A stretch of DNA of 64,000 nt from Paraburkholderia piptadeniae (GCF_900007165.1 NZ_CYGY02000023.1:248001-312000); one strand, 5' to 3'. Positions 1-8,448 are shown, numbered from the stretch's first letter. Made by a program: numbers and translations. Notes: generated by a model not told the origin, from the letters alone.

Positions 1-843
1 GTTCTGGTTGTGCAGCACGTCGCCGCGAATCTGCGCGTAGAGCAGGATCGTCACGATGTTCAACGAGCTGCCCGTCAACGCATACGCCGTCGCGACCGCG
101 CCAAACGAGTTCGCGAACAGCAGCAGCGTCGCACCCAACACGCTCGGCCACAGCACAGGCAACGCCACATGGCGCCAGTACTGATACGCGGTGCCGCCGA
201 GGCAATCGCACGCTTCGCGCCACTCGCGCTTGAGGCCGTCGAGCGCGGGCGTGATGATCAGCACCATCAACGGAATCTGGAAATACAGGTAGGTGATCGT
301 CAGGCCCCAGAAGCTCAAGATGCTGAAGCCCGTCGAGTAGAGATTGATGCCCGTGTACTTCTTGAGCAGCACCGTCACGAGGCCGACGCGCCCCAGCGTG
401 CAGATGAATGCGAACGCGAGCGGCACGCCCGCGAAATTCGATGCGACGCCCGAGAACGTGAGCAGCGTCGGCCTAATCCAGCCCGGCAGCTTGCCATGCA
501 CGGCCGCCCATGCGAGCAGCGAGCCGAGCACCGCGCCGCCGAACGCCGATGCCGCGCTCACCTTGAAGCTGATCCAGTACGCGTCGAGCGTGCCCTCCTG
601 GAACAGGTCGCGCATGTTGGCGAGCGTGAAGTGGCCTTGCGCGTCCTGAAACGCGCCGACCATCAGGAAGCCTGTTGGCAGGATCAGGAACAGCAACGCA
701 AAGACAAAGAACGGCATCACGCCGATCCACGTCCACAGCGGCGACGACCGGCCCGGACCGTCGACCTTCGGCGCGGGCGCCGGCACGGACGGAACCATCA
801 GGTCCGCCTGACCGCCCGGCCCGGCTTCCGATGAAGCGCTCAT
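1..843 (-). CDS. ABC transporter permease, PotB/AepX-system type (partial, C-terminus off window)
   Basis: Inner-membrane permease subunit of an importer. The frame is open from an ATG at 843 to the window edge (281 codons) and lacks its C-terminus. After a Pro-rich cytoplasmic N-terminus of about 40 residues comes a first membrane helix (FFVFALLFLIL), then several more. The EAA loop typical of permeases (EWREACDCLGGTAYQYW) is followed by hydrophobic helices. It lies 119 bases downstream of the binding-protein gene on the same strand, so the two are probably co-transcribed. A second permease and an ATPase are expected outside the window. The substrate is not readable. The glycerophosphodiesterase neighbour suggests a phosphodiester or polyol phosphate (inference). 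Confidence 0.85.
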   Translation of the reverse strand, partial: MSASSEAGPGGQADLMVPSVPAPAPKVDGPGRSSPLWTWIGVMPFFVFALLFLILPTGFLMVGAFQDAQGHFTLANMRDLFQEGTLDAYWISFKVSAASAFGGAVLGSLLAWAAVHGKLPGWIRPTLLTFSGVASNFAGVPLAFAFICTLGRVGLVTVLLKKYTGINLYSTGFSILSFWGLTITYLYFQIPLMVLIITPALDGLKREWREACDCLGGTAYQYWRHVALPVLWPSVLGATLLLFANSFGAVATAYALTGSSLNIVTILLYAQIRGDVLHNQN

Positions 844-962
844 CAACTCACCCTCGCTCACCCTCGAACAGACACGCCTGCCCTGCCTCGCGTGGCATCA
901 TCGCCGTCCGGCAGGCGATGCGGGCGACGCAGCGCGGCCCGCATCGCAACGCCATACTGCGC

Positions 963-2069
963 TTACTTGACGTTCGCGCCAACGACCTGGTCCCACTGCT
1001 TCGTCACGACATCCTTCGTCGCGTCCTGTTGCTGCAAGGTCGGGAACACAGCGCTCTTGTATGCGGACGCGGGCGGCAGCTTGTCGAGCAGCGCCTGCGG
1101 CACCTTCTTCTGCGAGACCAGCTCGTTGTAGCGGATCGGATGACAATAGCCCGTCAACCAGCCGATCTGGCCTTCGTCCGAATACAGGTATTCCATCCAC
1201 AGCTTCGCTGCGTTCGGATGCGGCGCGTACGCGCTGATCGCCTGCACGTAGACGCCCGCGACGACACCCGTCTTCGGCACGACCACGTGTACCTTCGGGT
1301 TGCCCTTCAGCGTGTCGCGGTCGGCGAGCGCGTTGTAGTCCCAGCGCACGATGATGGGCGTCGTGCCTTGCGCGAGCGAGGCCGCCTTGCCGATCACGGG
1401 CACGAAGTTGCCGCTCTTGTTGAGATCGGCGAAGTACTTGAGGCCGGCCTGGCTGGCCTTGTTCGCGTCGCCCTTCGCGATGGAGAGGCCCGCTGCGTAC
1501 ACGCCCTGGATCGCCTGGTTCGCCGAGCGCGGATCGCCCGCGAGCGACACGGCGTTCTTGTAGTCGGCCTTTTGCAGATCGCTCCAGTCGGCCGGGACCT
1601 TGTCGATCATGTCCGCGTTCACTTCGAACGCGAGCACGCCGTAGTAGTCGCCGTACCAGTAGCCTTCAGCGTCTTTCGAATCGTCCGGAATCGCTTTCCA
1701 CGTCGACACCTTGTACGGCTGCAACAGACCTTGCGCCTTTGCAGCGGGACCGAACGAAAGACCGACGTCGATCACGTCGGGCGCTTGCGGACCCTTGTTG
1801 CCCTTGTTCGCCTTGATCGCTTCGATCTCGTCGCCGGACCCCGCATCCGGATTCAGCTCGTTGATCTTGATGCCGTACTTCTTCTGGAAGGCTGCGATCA
1901 TCGGGCCGTAGCCGCACCAGTCGTGCGGCAGCGCGATCACAGTGAGTTGCCCTTCCTGCTTCGCGGCGGCAACGAGCGCATCGGAAGGCGCCGCTACCGC
2001 ATTGCTCGCGGCGGTCACGCCGGCCAGCGCCGACATCGAAAGCAAACAACGTAACGTGGTCGGTTTCAT
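963..2069 (-). CDS. ABC transporter periplasmic substrate-binding protein (PotD/FbpA-like)
   Basis: Periplasmic binding protein of 368 residues. A signal peptide ends near residue 26 (SNAVAA). The mature part begins LVAAAKQEGQLTVIALP, the usual opening of the iron/polyamine/2-aminoethylphosphonate binding-protein family. A stretch near the C-terminus (AAKLWMEYLYSDEGQ) is also typical of that family. The start is supported by GAGGATGAGAAG just upstream of the ATG. It sits between the permease and the glycerophosphodiesterase on one strand. The family is clear; the ligand is not, and glycerophosphodiesters or glycerol phosphate are a guess from context. Confidence 0.85.
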   Translation of the reverse strand: MKPTTLRCLLSMSALAGVTAASNAVAAPSDALVAAAKQEGQLTVIALPHDWCGYGPMIAAFQKKYGIKINELNPDAGSGDEIEAIKANKGNKGPQAPDVIDVGLSFGPAAKAQGLLQPYKVSTWKAIPDDSKDAEGYWYGDYYGVLAFEVNADMIDKVPADWSDLQKADYKNAVSLAGDPRSANQAIQGVYAAGLSIAKGDANKASQAGLKYFADLNKSGNFVPVIGKAASLAQGTTPIIVRWDYNALADRDTLKGNPKVHVVVPKTGVVAGVYVQAISAYAPHPNAAKLWMEYLYSDEGQIGWLTGYCHPIRYNELVSQKKVPQALLDKLPPASAYKSAVFPTLQQQDATKDVVTKQWDQVVGANVK

Positions 2070-2140
2070 GGTCTTCTCATCCTCTGCCGAAAATTGCTAC
2101 GTTAGGAAAACTGGTTATCGCCGTCTGTGTCTCTGCACAC

Positions 2141-2905
2141 TTAGCTGACGACGTCCTCGCCGATCATATCGAGGCGATCGGTACAAATCATGTCGACGCC
2201 CCACTTCGCGAGTTCGCGTGCGCGCGCCGGATCGTTCACCGTGTACGCAAGCACGCGCAGCCCGGCGTCGCGCATCGCGCGGACGTTCTGTTGAGTCAGA
2301 TGCCGGTGGTTCGCATGCAGCGATGCGCACGCGAGTTCGCGCACGATGCGCAGCCAGTCGCGTGGCAGTGCATCGAACAGCATGCCGCACGGCAGCGATG
2401 GCACGGCATCGCGCGCGGCTTTCAGCGCGTCGAACGAGAATGAAGAAAGCAGTGGCTTTCGCGCGCGCCACAAGTCCTTCGCGGCGAGGGCGACGAGACG
2501 CCCGGTGATCTCGTCGCGGCCTGGACAAGGTTTGATTTCGATGTTGGCAGCGATCGCTTCGCGTTCGCAGCGCGCCGCCACTTGCGCTAGGGTGGGCAGA
2601 CGTTCGTCCTTGAAGCGCACATCGAACCACGCGCCCGCATCCAGCGATGCGAGTTGTTGCCACGTGTGTTGCGCGGCGGGGCCGCGGCCATTGGTCGTGC
2701 GGTTGAGATTGTCGTCGTGCAGCAGAAAGACTTGATTGTCGGAGGAGAGCTTCGCGTCGAACTCGATCATCCTGTAGCCGAAACGGATGCACGCGTCGAA
2801 GCCTGCAAGCGTATTCTCCGGCGCGAGCCTGCCGCCGATTCGATGTGCGACGAGCCGTGGATAAGGCCAGTCTGCGGATAGTGCCTGATCGATCCCGTTG
2901 CCCAT
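2141..2905 (-). CDS. Glycerophosphodiester phosphodiesterase family protein
   Basis: Predicted cytoplasmic enzyme of 254 residues that hydrolyses glycerophosphodiesters to glycerol 3-phosphate and an alcohol. The family motifs are visible: LVAHRIGGRLAPENTLAGF near the N-terminus, an acidic metal-binding FDAKL, then HDDNLNRTTNG, and a C-terminal VLAYTVNDP and GVDMICTDRLD. No signal peptide is seen, so it resembles UgpQ rather than GlpQ. I prefer ATG 2905 because AAGG lies a suitable distance upstream; a GTG at 2920 has no ribosome site. It is first in the operon with the ABC importer genes, which suggests that the importer supplies its substrate. Confidence 0.88.
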   Translation of the reverse strand: MGNGIDQALSADWPYPRLVAHRIGGRLAPENTLAGFDACIRFGYRMIEFDAKLSSDNQVFLLHDDNLNRTTNGRGPAAQHTWQQLASLDAGAWFDVRFKDERLPTLAQVAARCEREAIAANIEIKPCPGRDEITGRLVALAAKDLWRARKPLLSSFSFDALKAARDAVPSLPCGMLFDALPRDWLRIVRELACASLHANHRHLTQQNVRAMRDAGLRVLAYTVNDPARARELAKWGVDMICTDRLDMIGEDVVS

Positions 2906-3216
2906 CGTGCATGCCTTCACAATGATCTGATGGAACTGCGGCCTGCGTCGTGCGCCCGTCGATTGCGACGGTGTATCTTATCCTGAGGATCGCGAATGTT
3001 TGGTTTGTTTCAAATCGGGTGGAACTGCCTCAGAATGCGAAGGCTAAATTCAAATACCCAAACTTGCAAGCTCCCAAAAAAATACAACCCAAAAGTACAC
3101 ACGTATGGCGTCGTTATGCGCTTTGACATCGCTCCGACACAATGCATTGATAGTCATCCCGTGCATGGAAGCGCGACGGTCGCACAACGTTAAAGAACAG
3201 GCGAGGAAGATCACGC
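2906..3216. promoter_or_regulatory. Divergent intergenic region, glycerophosphodiesterase / DeoR regulator
   Basis: About 310 bases without a gene between two divergent starts. The stretch from about 2990 to 3130 is markedly richer in A and T than its surroundings (for example AAAAAAATACAACC near 3077), as expected for a shared promoter region. I could not define a convincing operator repeat. Confidence 0.5.
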
Positions 3217-3990
3217 ATGTGGCAGGAAGATCGTCATCAGAGAATACGCGCGCTGTTATCGACACTCCATCGCGTATCGACGGAGCGCATCATGGCGGAC
3301 CTGGGTGTATCGCGCGAGACGGTGCGGCGCGACCTGCTCGATCTCGAGGCGCTCGGTGAACTGCGGCGCGTGCATGGCGGCGCGATCAAGCACGCCGACG
3401 AAGCGCCCATCGCAGAGCGCGCACAGACGCATGTGAAATCCAAGAAGGCCATCGCAAAGGCCGCGACGAGTGTCGTTGCGAGCGGACAGACGCTCTTCAT
3501 CGACGCGGGCACGACGACCGCGGCACTCGCCGATGAACTCGCGAAACTCGCGAACCTCACCATCGTCACCAATTCGATCGACGTAGCGCTGAAGATGCGC
3601 GGCGCGCCCGAACAGCGCGAATCGTGGGCGAACGAGGTCATTCTGCTGGGCGGTTCAATCAGCGACCGCGCGTTATCGACGGCGGGCGATACGACCATTC
3701 TCGACATCCAGCGTTATCGAGCGGACATCGCGCTGCTGTCACCCGTCGGCGTCGACCCAAAGCATGGTGCGACCAACTATGACCGCGCGGAAACGGAGGT
3801 CGCGCGCGCGATGGTCGGCAACGCGGACACTGTCGTGATACTAGCGGACTACAGCAAGATCGGTCAGCGCAGCCGCATCGCGTACTGCGCGCCCGAAAAA
3901 ATCGATCTGCTGATTACCAACCGGAAAGCAGCGGACGTCGCGGCATTTGCGCAATTGAAGCGCAAAGTCGGCAAGGTGATTCTCGCCTGA
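3217..3990 (+). CDS. DeoR/GlpR-family transcriptional regulator
   Basis: Regulator of 257 residues. The N-terminal DeoR winged helix is clear: RIRALLSTLHRVSTERIMADLG, then SRETVRRDLLDLEALGEL and RRVHGGA. The C-terminal sugar-phosphate sensing domain shows DAGTTTAALADEL, IVTNSIDVALKM and LLGGSISDRALST. The ATG follows a GAGGAAG site. It is transcribed away from the phosphodiesterase and importer genes across an interval of about 310 bases and is their likely regulator, probably sensing a phosphorylated catabolite such as glycerol 3-phosphate (inference from family and position). Confidence 0.88.
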   Translation: MWQEDRHQRIRALLSTLHRVSTERIMADLGVSRETVRRDLLDLEALGELRRVHGGAIKHADEAPIAERAQTHVKSKKAIAKAATSVVASGQTLFIDAGTTTAALADELAKLANLTIVTNSIDVALKMRGAPEQRESWANEVILLGGSISDRALSTAGDTTILDIQRYRADIALLSPVGVDPKHGATNYDRAETEVARAMVGNADTVVILADYSKIGQRSRIAYCAPEKIDLLITNRKAADVAAFAQLKRKVGKVILA

Positions 3991-4111
3991 ACTTATACGT
4001 GCTCCCGTATGGCCTTGTGTTGCTTGTCTTTGCGCAGTTGTATTTTGTGCGCTTCGAAGATCGCGCATTTGCATGGGTTCACGCACGCAGCGCAATGAAC
4101 CGTGCCGCAAC

Positions 4112-4139
4112 AAAAAAGCCCGCTGGGAGATGGGAGCGG
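4112..4139 (-). terminator. Possible Rho-independent terminator after the hcp gene
   Basis: Read on the minus strand, CCGCT and AGCGG form a short 5-bp stem around a 10-base loop, followed by GC and six T. It lies about 90 bases beyond the stop of the hcp gene at 4227. The stem is weak, so the call is tentative. The rest of 3991-4226 holds nothing coding that I can support; a small perfect palindrome (6-bp arms) lies at 4202-4216. Confidence 0.4.
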
Positions 4140-4226
4140 CGAAAGTGCCTAGTCCGCGTCGAGGGCCTTTGCGCTTTGCGGACGGTTCGATTTTATCGTG
4201 AGCAGGCGGTGCCTGCCAGCATGCGC

Positions 4227-4702
4227 CTACCGTGAGACGTTCTCTTTGACGTCGATGAGAGCGGTTACGGTTCCGGCATTCCCGCCTATGGCGTTCCGGA
4301 GAATGTATTCCTTCTTCATTCGCGCGAACGATAGCCCGACCTTTTCAATGCAAGCCTGTCCGCCTGCGAGCGGTTGGACGCGTGAGATCACAACGTCATA
4401 GAGGGTAATTCGCATGAACTCGTGGGGGACGCCACCGGCCTTGCGCATCGTCAGCTTCGCTTCCGGAATGTGCTTTCCGGTGAAACAGTGGCGCGCGAGG
4501 TTCGGGCTTGCCCGGTCCATCATGTGCGTGAATTCCAGATAGCTGACGCTCGCCTTTGACGCACCGCCACCTGATCCCGACATCATGTTTGATTGCTGCT
4601 CAACCTTCCACGTCCAGTCAACCACGTCAATTGCATTCAGGTGCATCGCGTCTTGCGATTCCCCGTCGATACCTTGAATCTTGATGAAATGTCGTTCGAC
4701 AT
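4227..4702 (-). pseudogene. hcp: Type VI secretion tube protein Hcp (Hcp1 family), frameshifted at codon 5-6
   Basis: Hcp proteins stack as hexameric rings to form the inner tube of the type VI secretion system and carry small effectors. The body of the protein is unmistakable: VEQQSNMMSGSGGGASKASV, YLEFTHMMDRASPNL, CFTGKHIPEAKLTMRKAGG and a C-terminal GGNAGTVTALIDVKEN. The natural start appears to be the ATG at 4702, which reads MSNDI and then falls out of frame. Adding one T to the run at 4687-4689 restores MSNDIFIKIQGIDGESQDA fused to the rest, giving about 158 residues, the normal Hcp length. As written, only an internal ATG (4646) could start a 139-residue product lacking the first beta strand. 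It is last in a four-gene minus-strand set. Confidence 0.85.
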
Positions 4703-4718
4703 TGAATTCCCTAATTCG

Positions 4719-5024
4719 TTAGTAATGCTGCGGTGAACGCACGAAGCGTCGCCATGCGAATATGCTTGCTGGAACAACGATTACCGCAGCCAGCATCAGG
4801 TCTATGATGATAAGCACTAGATCGCAAGCATCCTCTATATCCATAGATTCGCGATGGTAGGTTTCTGAAGCGAAGGAGCGGTAGGCTATCCACCTAATCG
4901 ACGCCTTGAACCATTCCGGCGTGTCGAAGTAGTGGGCAAAGGTGAAGCGGCCAATGGGTATCACCATGAGGATGCACACGCAAAACGTGGCAACACACCA
5001 ACCGAAGAACGCAAGGCGTTTCAT
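4719..5024 (-). CDS. Small two-helix membrane protein, putative Tlde1-type immunity protein
   Basis: Protein of 101 residues. It has one hydrophobic helix near residues 4-24 (FFGWCVATFCVCILMVIPIG) and another near 68-90 (LVLIIIDLMLAAVIVVPASIFAW), with about 40 polar residues between them that could face the periplasm. I recognise no family. Its start overlaps the stop of the effector gene (ATGA), the coupling usual for toxin-immunity pairs, and an effector attacking peptidoglycan would need a periplasmic or membrane-bound antidote. The function is therefore inferred from position and topology only. The gene is visibly poorer in G and C than the flanking lip and DeoR genes, which suggests transfer. 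Confidence 0.6.
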   Translation of the reverse strand: MKRLAFFGWCVATFCVCILMVIPIGRFTFAHYFDTPEWFKASIRWIAYRSFASETYHRESMDIEDACDLVLIIIDLMLAAVIVVPASIFAWRRFVRSPQHY

Positions 5025-5500
5025 CGCACATCTACCCGGCCATAGGCTTTCATATCGGTGCCCGGTATGGGCATTGTCGCGCCCCTGGCGAGTAGGTAAC
5101 TACGAAGCCTTTCAAAATCGGCGGGGTTCTTGATGGTGATGCAACCATCGCTCCTGTGATGGGGTCCATCAGGGTGCAGGCGGAAAAGGCCGCGCTTTAC
5201 CCCGTGTACCATCGTCGCATCGCCCGTATATGTATTCCAGAGCATGAACCACTTACGCCGGTCGGTGGTGCCAATGACGGCTCCGAAATCGTCAAGTACC
5301 CACCCGAACCAGCGGCCTGAACTTCTATCCACGATGTAGTAAGTGCCAGGCGGTATCGCGCCCACGCCCACATCGGCTACAAAGTCGGGATTGTTCGTGT
5401 CTTTTCCATGGCCCGAATAGGCGTCTACCGAACCGAAGCCCGAGCAGACAAGCGGCGAAGTCTCTTTCCTGTTGAGTGTGTATGTGCAAAACACAGGCAT
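5021..5500 (-). CDS. Tlde1-like (DUF2778) type VI secretion effector, L,D-transpeptidase fold
   Basis: Protein of 159 residues resembling the DUF2778/Tlde1 family, type VI effectors that act on tetrapeptide stems of peptidoglycan in the target periplasm. The N-terminus (MPVFCTYTLNRKETSPLVC, GFGSVDAYSG) and the central AIPPGTYYIVDR are characteristic. The presumed catalytic site is FRLHPDG followed by HRSDGCITI, with His109 and Cys120 as candidate residues. No Sec signal is seen, as expected for a type VI cargo. An AAGGGA ribosome site precedes ATG 5500. It starts 22 bases after the upstream hcp remnant and overlaps the putative immunity gene. The frame is intact although both neighbouring hcp genes are broken. 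Confidence 0.82.
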   Translation of the reverse strand: MPVFCTYTLNRKETSPLVCSGFGSVDAYSGHGKDTNNPDFVADVGVGAIPPGTYYIVDRSSGRWFGWVLDDFGAVIGTTDRRKWFMLWNTYTGDATMVHGVKRGLFRLHPDGPHHRSDGCITIKNPADFERLRSYLLARGATMPIPGTDMKAYGRVDVR

Positions 5501-5522
5501 GGTTGTGCGTTCCCTTCATGGG

Positions 5523-5999
5523 TCAAAACGACAGTTCGTTCCAGTCGTATTTAAAGATCAGATTGCCGTCGATGTAGGGCCATGTAATCGAGGAGTAGCG
5601 AAGATCCACGAGCTCAGTATGGTTTTGCGTTTGCTTGGCTTGGTCCTTGAAGGTCAGCATGCGCGGAGAGATTGAAGAGATGCATACGCCCGTCATTGTC
5701 ATCCTGAAGTATCAACCTCGTTGCCTGCTTCATCGACCCGATACCAGCGCAATATCGCCTCGCCCAATAGCTCGCTTCGTGCGATGGCGCGGTAGAGGAT
5801 CGGTGATGCCGATCGATTTCCTTTTCGATGCAGAGTGGCCGATGCACCCGCGCTCCCATCAGTCGCCCGGTATGTCCATCGACGTGTGTGCTCATGCCGT
5901 GCGCGACGCTCAGGACTTCGATACTGCCATCACCGCCTGAAACTTTGCTATATCGGCTCCGTTTGAATCTTTCAGCCACAGGTGAAGCGGAATTGCCAT
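5523..5999 (-). pseudogene. Degenerate type VI tube protein Hcp/TssD (second, divergent family)
   Basis: Read in pieces on the minus strand, this is a TssD-type Hcp of normal length. It opens MAIPLHLWLKDSNGADI from the ATG at 5999, preceded by GAGG. A change of frame near 5943-5950 leads to GSIEVLSVAHGMSTHVDG and TGRLMGARVHRPLCIEKEID. A shift near 5805-5810 leads to SPILYRAIARSELLG and RWYRVDEAGNEV. A third shift near 5711-5713 leads to YFRMTMTGVCISSISPRM and finally NHTELVDLRYSSITW and IDGNLIFKYDWNE before the stop. At least three separate frame lesions mean no functional tube protein. It directly precedes the effector, the usual order of an Hcp with its cargo. Confidence 0.85.
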
Positions 6000-6216
6000 A
6001 TCAGAACCTCATAACCCAGTGTGCGAAATTCGCTTCTACGCCGTTATCGCAGGCTTGCAAATAGAACAAATTCATTTGCAACAATCTTTGACATCAATGA
6101 TGCGGCGCGCATAGCGGGCCACGAAAAGCCGCGCGCGGGTCCATTTGCGGAATGACCCCACCCAGGCGGCGGGGAGCATGTGGGGCTGTGTCGCTATTCA
6201 AATCGCAGACGAAAAA

Positions 6217-6240
6217 AAGCCCGCTTTATTAAGCGGGCTT
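6217..6240 (-). terminator. Rho-independent terminator of lipA
   Basis: A perfect 10-bp stem (AAGCCCGCTT / AAGCGGGCTT) around a TATT loop. On the minus strand it runs directly into a stretch of T, 35 bases beyond the lipA stop. The interval 6000-6216 upstream of the broken hcp holds no gene I can support. Confidence 0.9.
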
Positions 6241-6274
6241 TTCTGCTTCAACCTGGTGCTACTGCTGCACGCGC

Positions 6275-7264
6275 TCAGACCACGCCAGCATCATGCGCCT
6301 GCACATCGGCGTGATAGCTCGAACGCACCATCGCGCCGACGGCCGCGTGCGTGAAGCCCATCTTGTACGCTTCTTCCTCGTACATCTTGAACGTGTCGGG
6401 ATGCACATAGGCGCGCACGGGCAGGTGATGCTCCGACGGCTGCAGATACTGGCCGATCGTCAGCATGTCGACATTGTGCTCGCGCAGATCGCGCATCACC
6501 TGGAGGATTTCTTCTTCCGTCTCGCCGAGACCGACCATCAGGCCCGACTTGGTTGCGACGTCCGGATGCAGCGCCTTGAAGTCCTTCAGCAGCTTCAGCG
6601 AATGCGCGTAGTCCGAACCCGGACGCGCTTCCTTGTACAGGCGCGGCACCGTTTCGAGGTTGTGGTTCATCACATCGGGCGGCGCGGCGTTCAGGATGCC
6701 GATCGCGCGATCGAGACGGCCGCGGAAGTCCGGCGTCAGGATTTCGATGCGCGTTTCCGGCGACAGCTCGCGCGTCTTCTGGATGCATTCGACGAAGTGC
6801 TCCGCGCCGCCGTCACGCAGATCGTCGCGATCCACGCTCGTGATCACCACGTACTTCAGCTTCAGCGCGGCGATCGTGCGCGCGAGGTTGCCCGGCTCTT
6901 CGGGATCGAGCGGATCGGGACGGCCGTGGCCGACGTCGCAGAACGGGCAGCGACGCGTGCACTTGTCGCCCATGATCATGAACGTCGCAGTGCCCTTGCC
7001 GAAGCATTCGCCGATGTTCGGACAACTCGCTTCCTCGCACACCGTGTGCAGATTGTGCTCGCGCAGAATCTGCTTGATCTCGTAGAAACGCGAATTGCCC
7101 GTCGCCGCCTTCACGCGGATCCAGTCGGGCTTCTTGAGTTTTTCGATCGGAACGATCTTGATCGGAATGCGCGCAGTCTTGGCTTGCGCCTTCTGCTTCG
7201 CGGTAGCGTCGTAAGGCGCCGGAGCGGCGTTCGAAGCTGCGGGATTCGCGGTAACGTCAGTCAT
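6275..7264 (-). CDS. lipA: Lipoyl synthase
   Basis: Radical-SAM enzyme that inserts two sulfur atoms into protein-bound octanoyl groups to make lipoate for the 2-oxoacid dehydrogenases and the glycine cleavage system. At 329 residues it has normal length. Both iron-sulfur clusters are evident: the auxiliary cluster from Cys76, Cys81 and Cys87 ([12 protein letters not shown]) and the radical-SAM triplet Cys102, Cys106 and Cys109 (CTRRCPFC). Family motifs [36 protein letters not shown] and [13 protein letters not shown] follow. It lies 13 bases after lipB, so the pair is an operon, and it ends at a strong terminator. Confidence 0.98.
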   Translation of the reverse strand: MTDVTANPAASNAAPAPYDATAKQKAQAKTARIPIKIVPIEKLKKPDWIRVKAATGNSRFYEIKQILREHNLHTVCEEASCPNIGECFGKGTATFMIMGDKCTRRCPFCDVGHGRPDPLDPEEPGNLARTIAALKLKYVVITSVDRDDLRDGGAEHFVECIQKTRELSPETRIEILTPDFRGRLDRAIGILNAAPPDVMNHNLETVPRLYKEARPGSDYAHSLKLLKDFKALHPDVATKSGLMVGLGETEEEILQVMRDLREHNVDMLTIGQYLQPSEHHLPVRAYVHPDTFKMYEEEAYKMGFTHAAVGAMVRSSYHADVQAHDAGVV

Positions 7265-7277
7265 TCGTTCGTTCCAG

Positions 7278-8045
7278 TCAGGCGGCGATGGCGCCCGCCT
7301 GCGGTTGGCCGACGGCTGCGGGACGGCCGTCGATGTTGGCGATGAGGCTTGCTGCCAGGGTCCGGGCTACGTCGTCCCAGCCGGCGGCGACGCCGAGCGT
7401 CGCCATGTCGACTGTTTCCAGCCCCGCGTAACCGCACGGATTGATGGCGAGAAACGGCTGCAGGTCCATCTTCACGTTGAGACTCACACCGTGATAGCTG
7501 CAACCGTTGCGGATCTTCAGGCCCAGCGCGGCGATCTTCGCGCCGACGTGCAGCCCTGCATCCGGCTGCTCTGGCGCGACGTAGATACCCGGCGCGCCTG
7601 CCTTGCGTTCTCCGGCGAGATTATACGCCGCGAGGGTGTCGATCACGGCCTGCTCGATCCGCGTCACCAGTTCGCGCACCATCAGCTTGCGGCGACGCAA
7701 GTCCAGCAGCAGATACGCGACCACCTGGCCGGGACCGTGATACGTGATCTGCCCGCCGCGATCGACCTTGACGAGCGGAATGCCGCTGTCGGCAGCGAGC
7801 AGATGCGCGGGATCGCCGGCCTGGCCGAGCGTGAAAACGGGAGAATGTTCGACGAGCCAGATTTCGTCTGACGTTTCGGGCGTGCGAGCGTCGGTGAATG
7901 CGCGCATCGCGTCGAAGCTGGCCTGATAGTCCTCGGAACCGCGCCAGCGCACCGTCACCGACTGCGCGGGCCAGGCTCGCGCAGCGGCGTCAGGCTGACT
8001 GGAACTCGAAGATACGGGGGACGATGAAACCGGCGTGGCACACAT
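7278..8045 (-). CDS. lipB: Octanoyltransferase (lipoyl(octanoyl) transferase)
   Basis: Transfers octanoyl from acyl carrier protein to lipoyl domains, the step before LipA. It has 255 residues, with an extra Ser-rich stretch of about 25 residues at the N-terminus. The substrate motif [12 protein letters not shown] sits at 96-107, the conserved Lys at about 170 (GAKIAALG) and the acyl-thioester Cys at about 204 ([10 protein letters not shown]). The gene is directly followed by lipA and together they form the lipoate operon. The neighbouring ybeD and dacA match the order known in Escherichia coli, apart from the two genes inserted here. Confidence 0.97.
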   Translation of the reverse strand: MCATPVSSSPVSSSSSQPDAAARAWPAQSVTVRWRGSEDYQASFDAMRAFTDARTPETSDEIWLVEHSPVFTLGQAGDPAHLLAADSGIPLVKVDRGGQITYHGPGQVVAYLLLDLRRRKLMVRELVTRIEQAVIDTLAAYNLAGERKAGAPGIYVAPEQPDAGLHVGAKIAALGLKIRNGCSYHGVSLNVKMDLQPFLAINPCGYAGLETVDMATLGVAAGWDDVARTLAASLIANIDGRPAAVGQPQAGAIAA

Positions 8046-8121
8046 GATTCCGGGAGTTTACCGAAAACCTGCGCGCCTCGCCGGCCCGGAGGACAATAAG
8101 CAGGATCGAAGAGCCGTGCGA

Positions 8122-8448
8122 TCAGACGGTGCGCCATCCCGAGCGAAGCCACGCGCCGAAACGTTCGCTGACGCGGGCAAACCAGTTGAGCGCCTTCTCG
8201 TCGGCACGCGTCGGCACGAGGAAGGCCACGCGCGCCTGCGTGCCCCGCTCGACCGACAGCCACAGCCGCTCGCCGCGCCGCAGACGCAGCGTCTTGCCCG
8301 GTTCGAGCCAGTAATCTTCGACATCGTCGCTGCGCGTCACCCACACCGCGCCGCCCGAGACGGCCAGCCGCGTGCTGCGCGTGACCTTCATCGGAACAGT
8401 TTCGCCGGCTACGATTTCAAACGTGATGCTAGAGGAAATTTCTCGCAT
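8122..8448 (-). CDS. DUF2917 domain protein
   Basis: Small cytoplasmic protein of 108 residues of the DUF2917 family, whose function is unknown. It has a cupin-like feel, with short beta strands (ITFEIVAGETVPMKV, GAVWVTRSDDVEDYWLEPG, LRLRRGERLWLSVERG) and a basic, Trp-rich C-terminus. A GAGG ribosome site precedes the ATG. It is transcribed away from the LysR gene at 8547, and such pairs usually share a promoter region, so that regulator may control it (inference). It separates lipB from ybeD. Confidence 0.75.
   Translation of the reverse strand: MREISSSITFEIVAGETVPMKVTRSTRLAVSGGAVWVTRSDDVEDYWLEPGKTLRLRRGERLWLSVERGTQARVAFLVPTRADEKALNWFARVSERFGAWLRSGWRTV

Noticed and set aside
10..834. Long plus-strand open frame rich in Arg, His and Gln.
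   Set aside because: It is antisense to the permease gene; composition is that of a GC-rich shadow frame and no motif is present.
4227..5999. Prophage or integrative element as explanation of the island.
   Set aside because: No integrase, capsid, tRNA or flanking direct repeat is visible; the genes are type VI components and their cargo.
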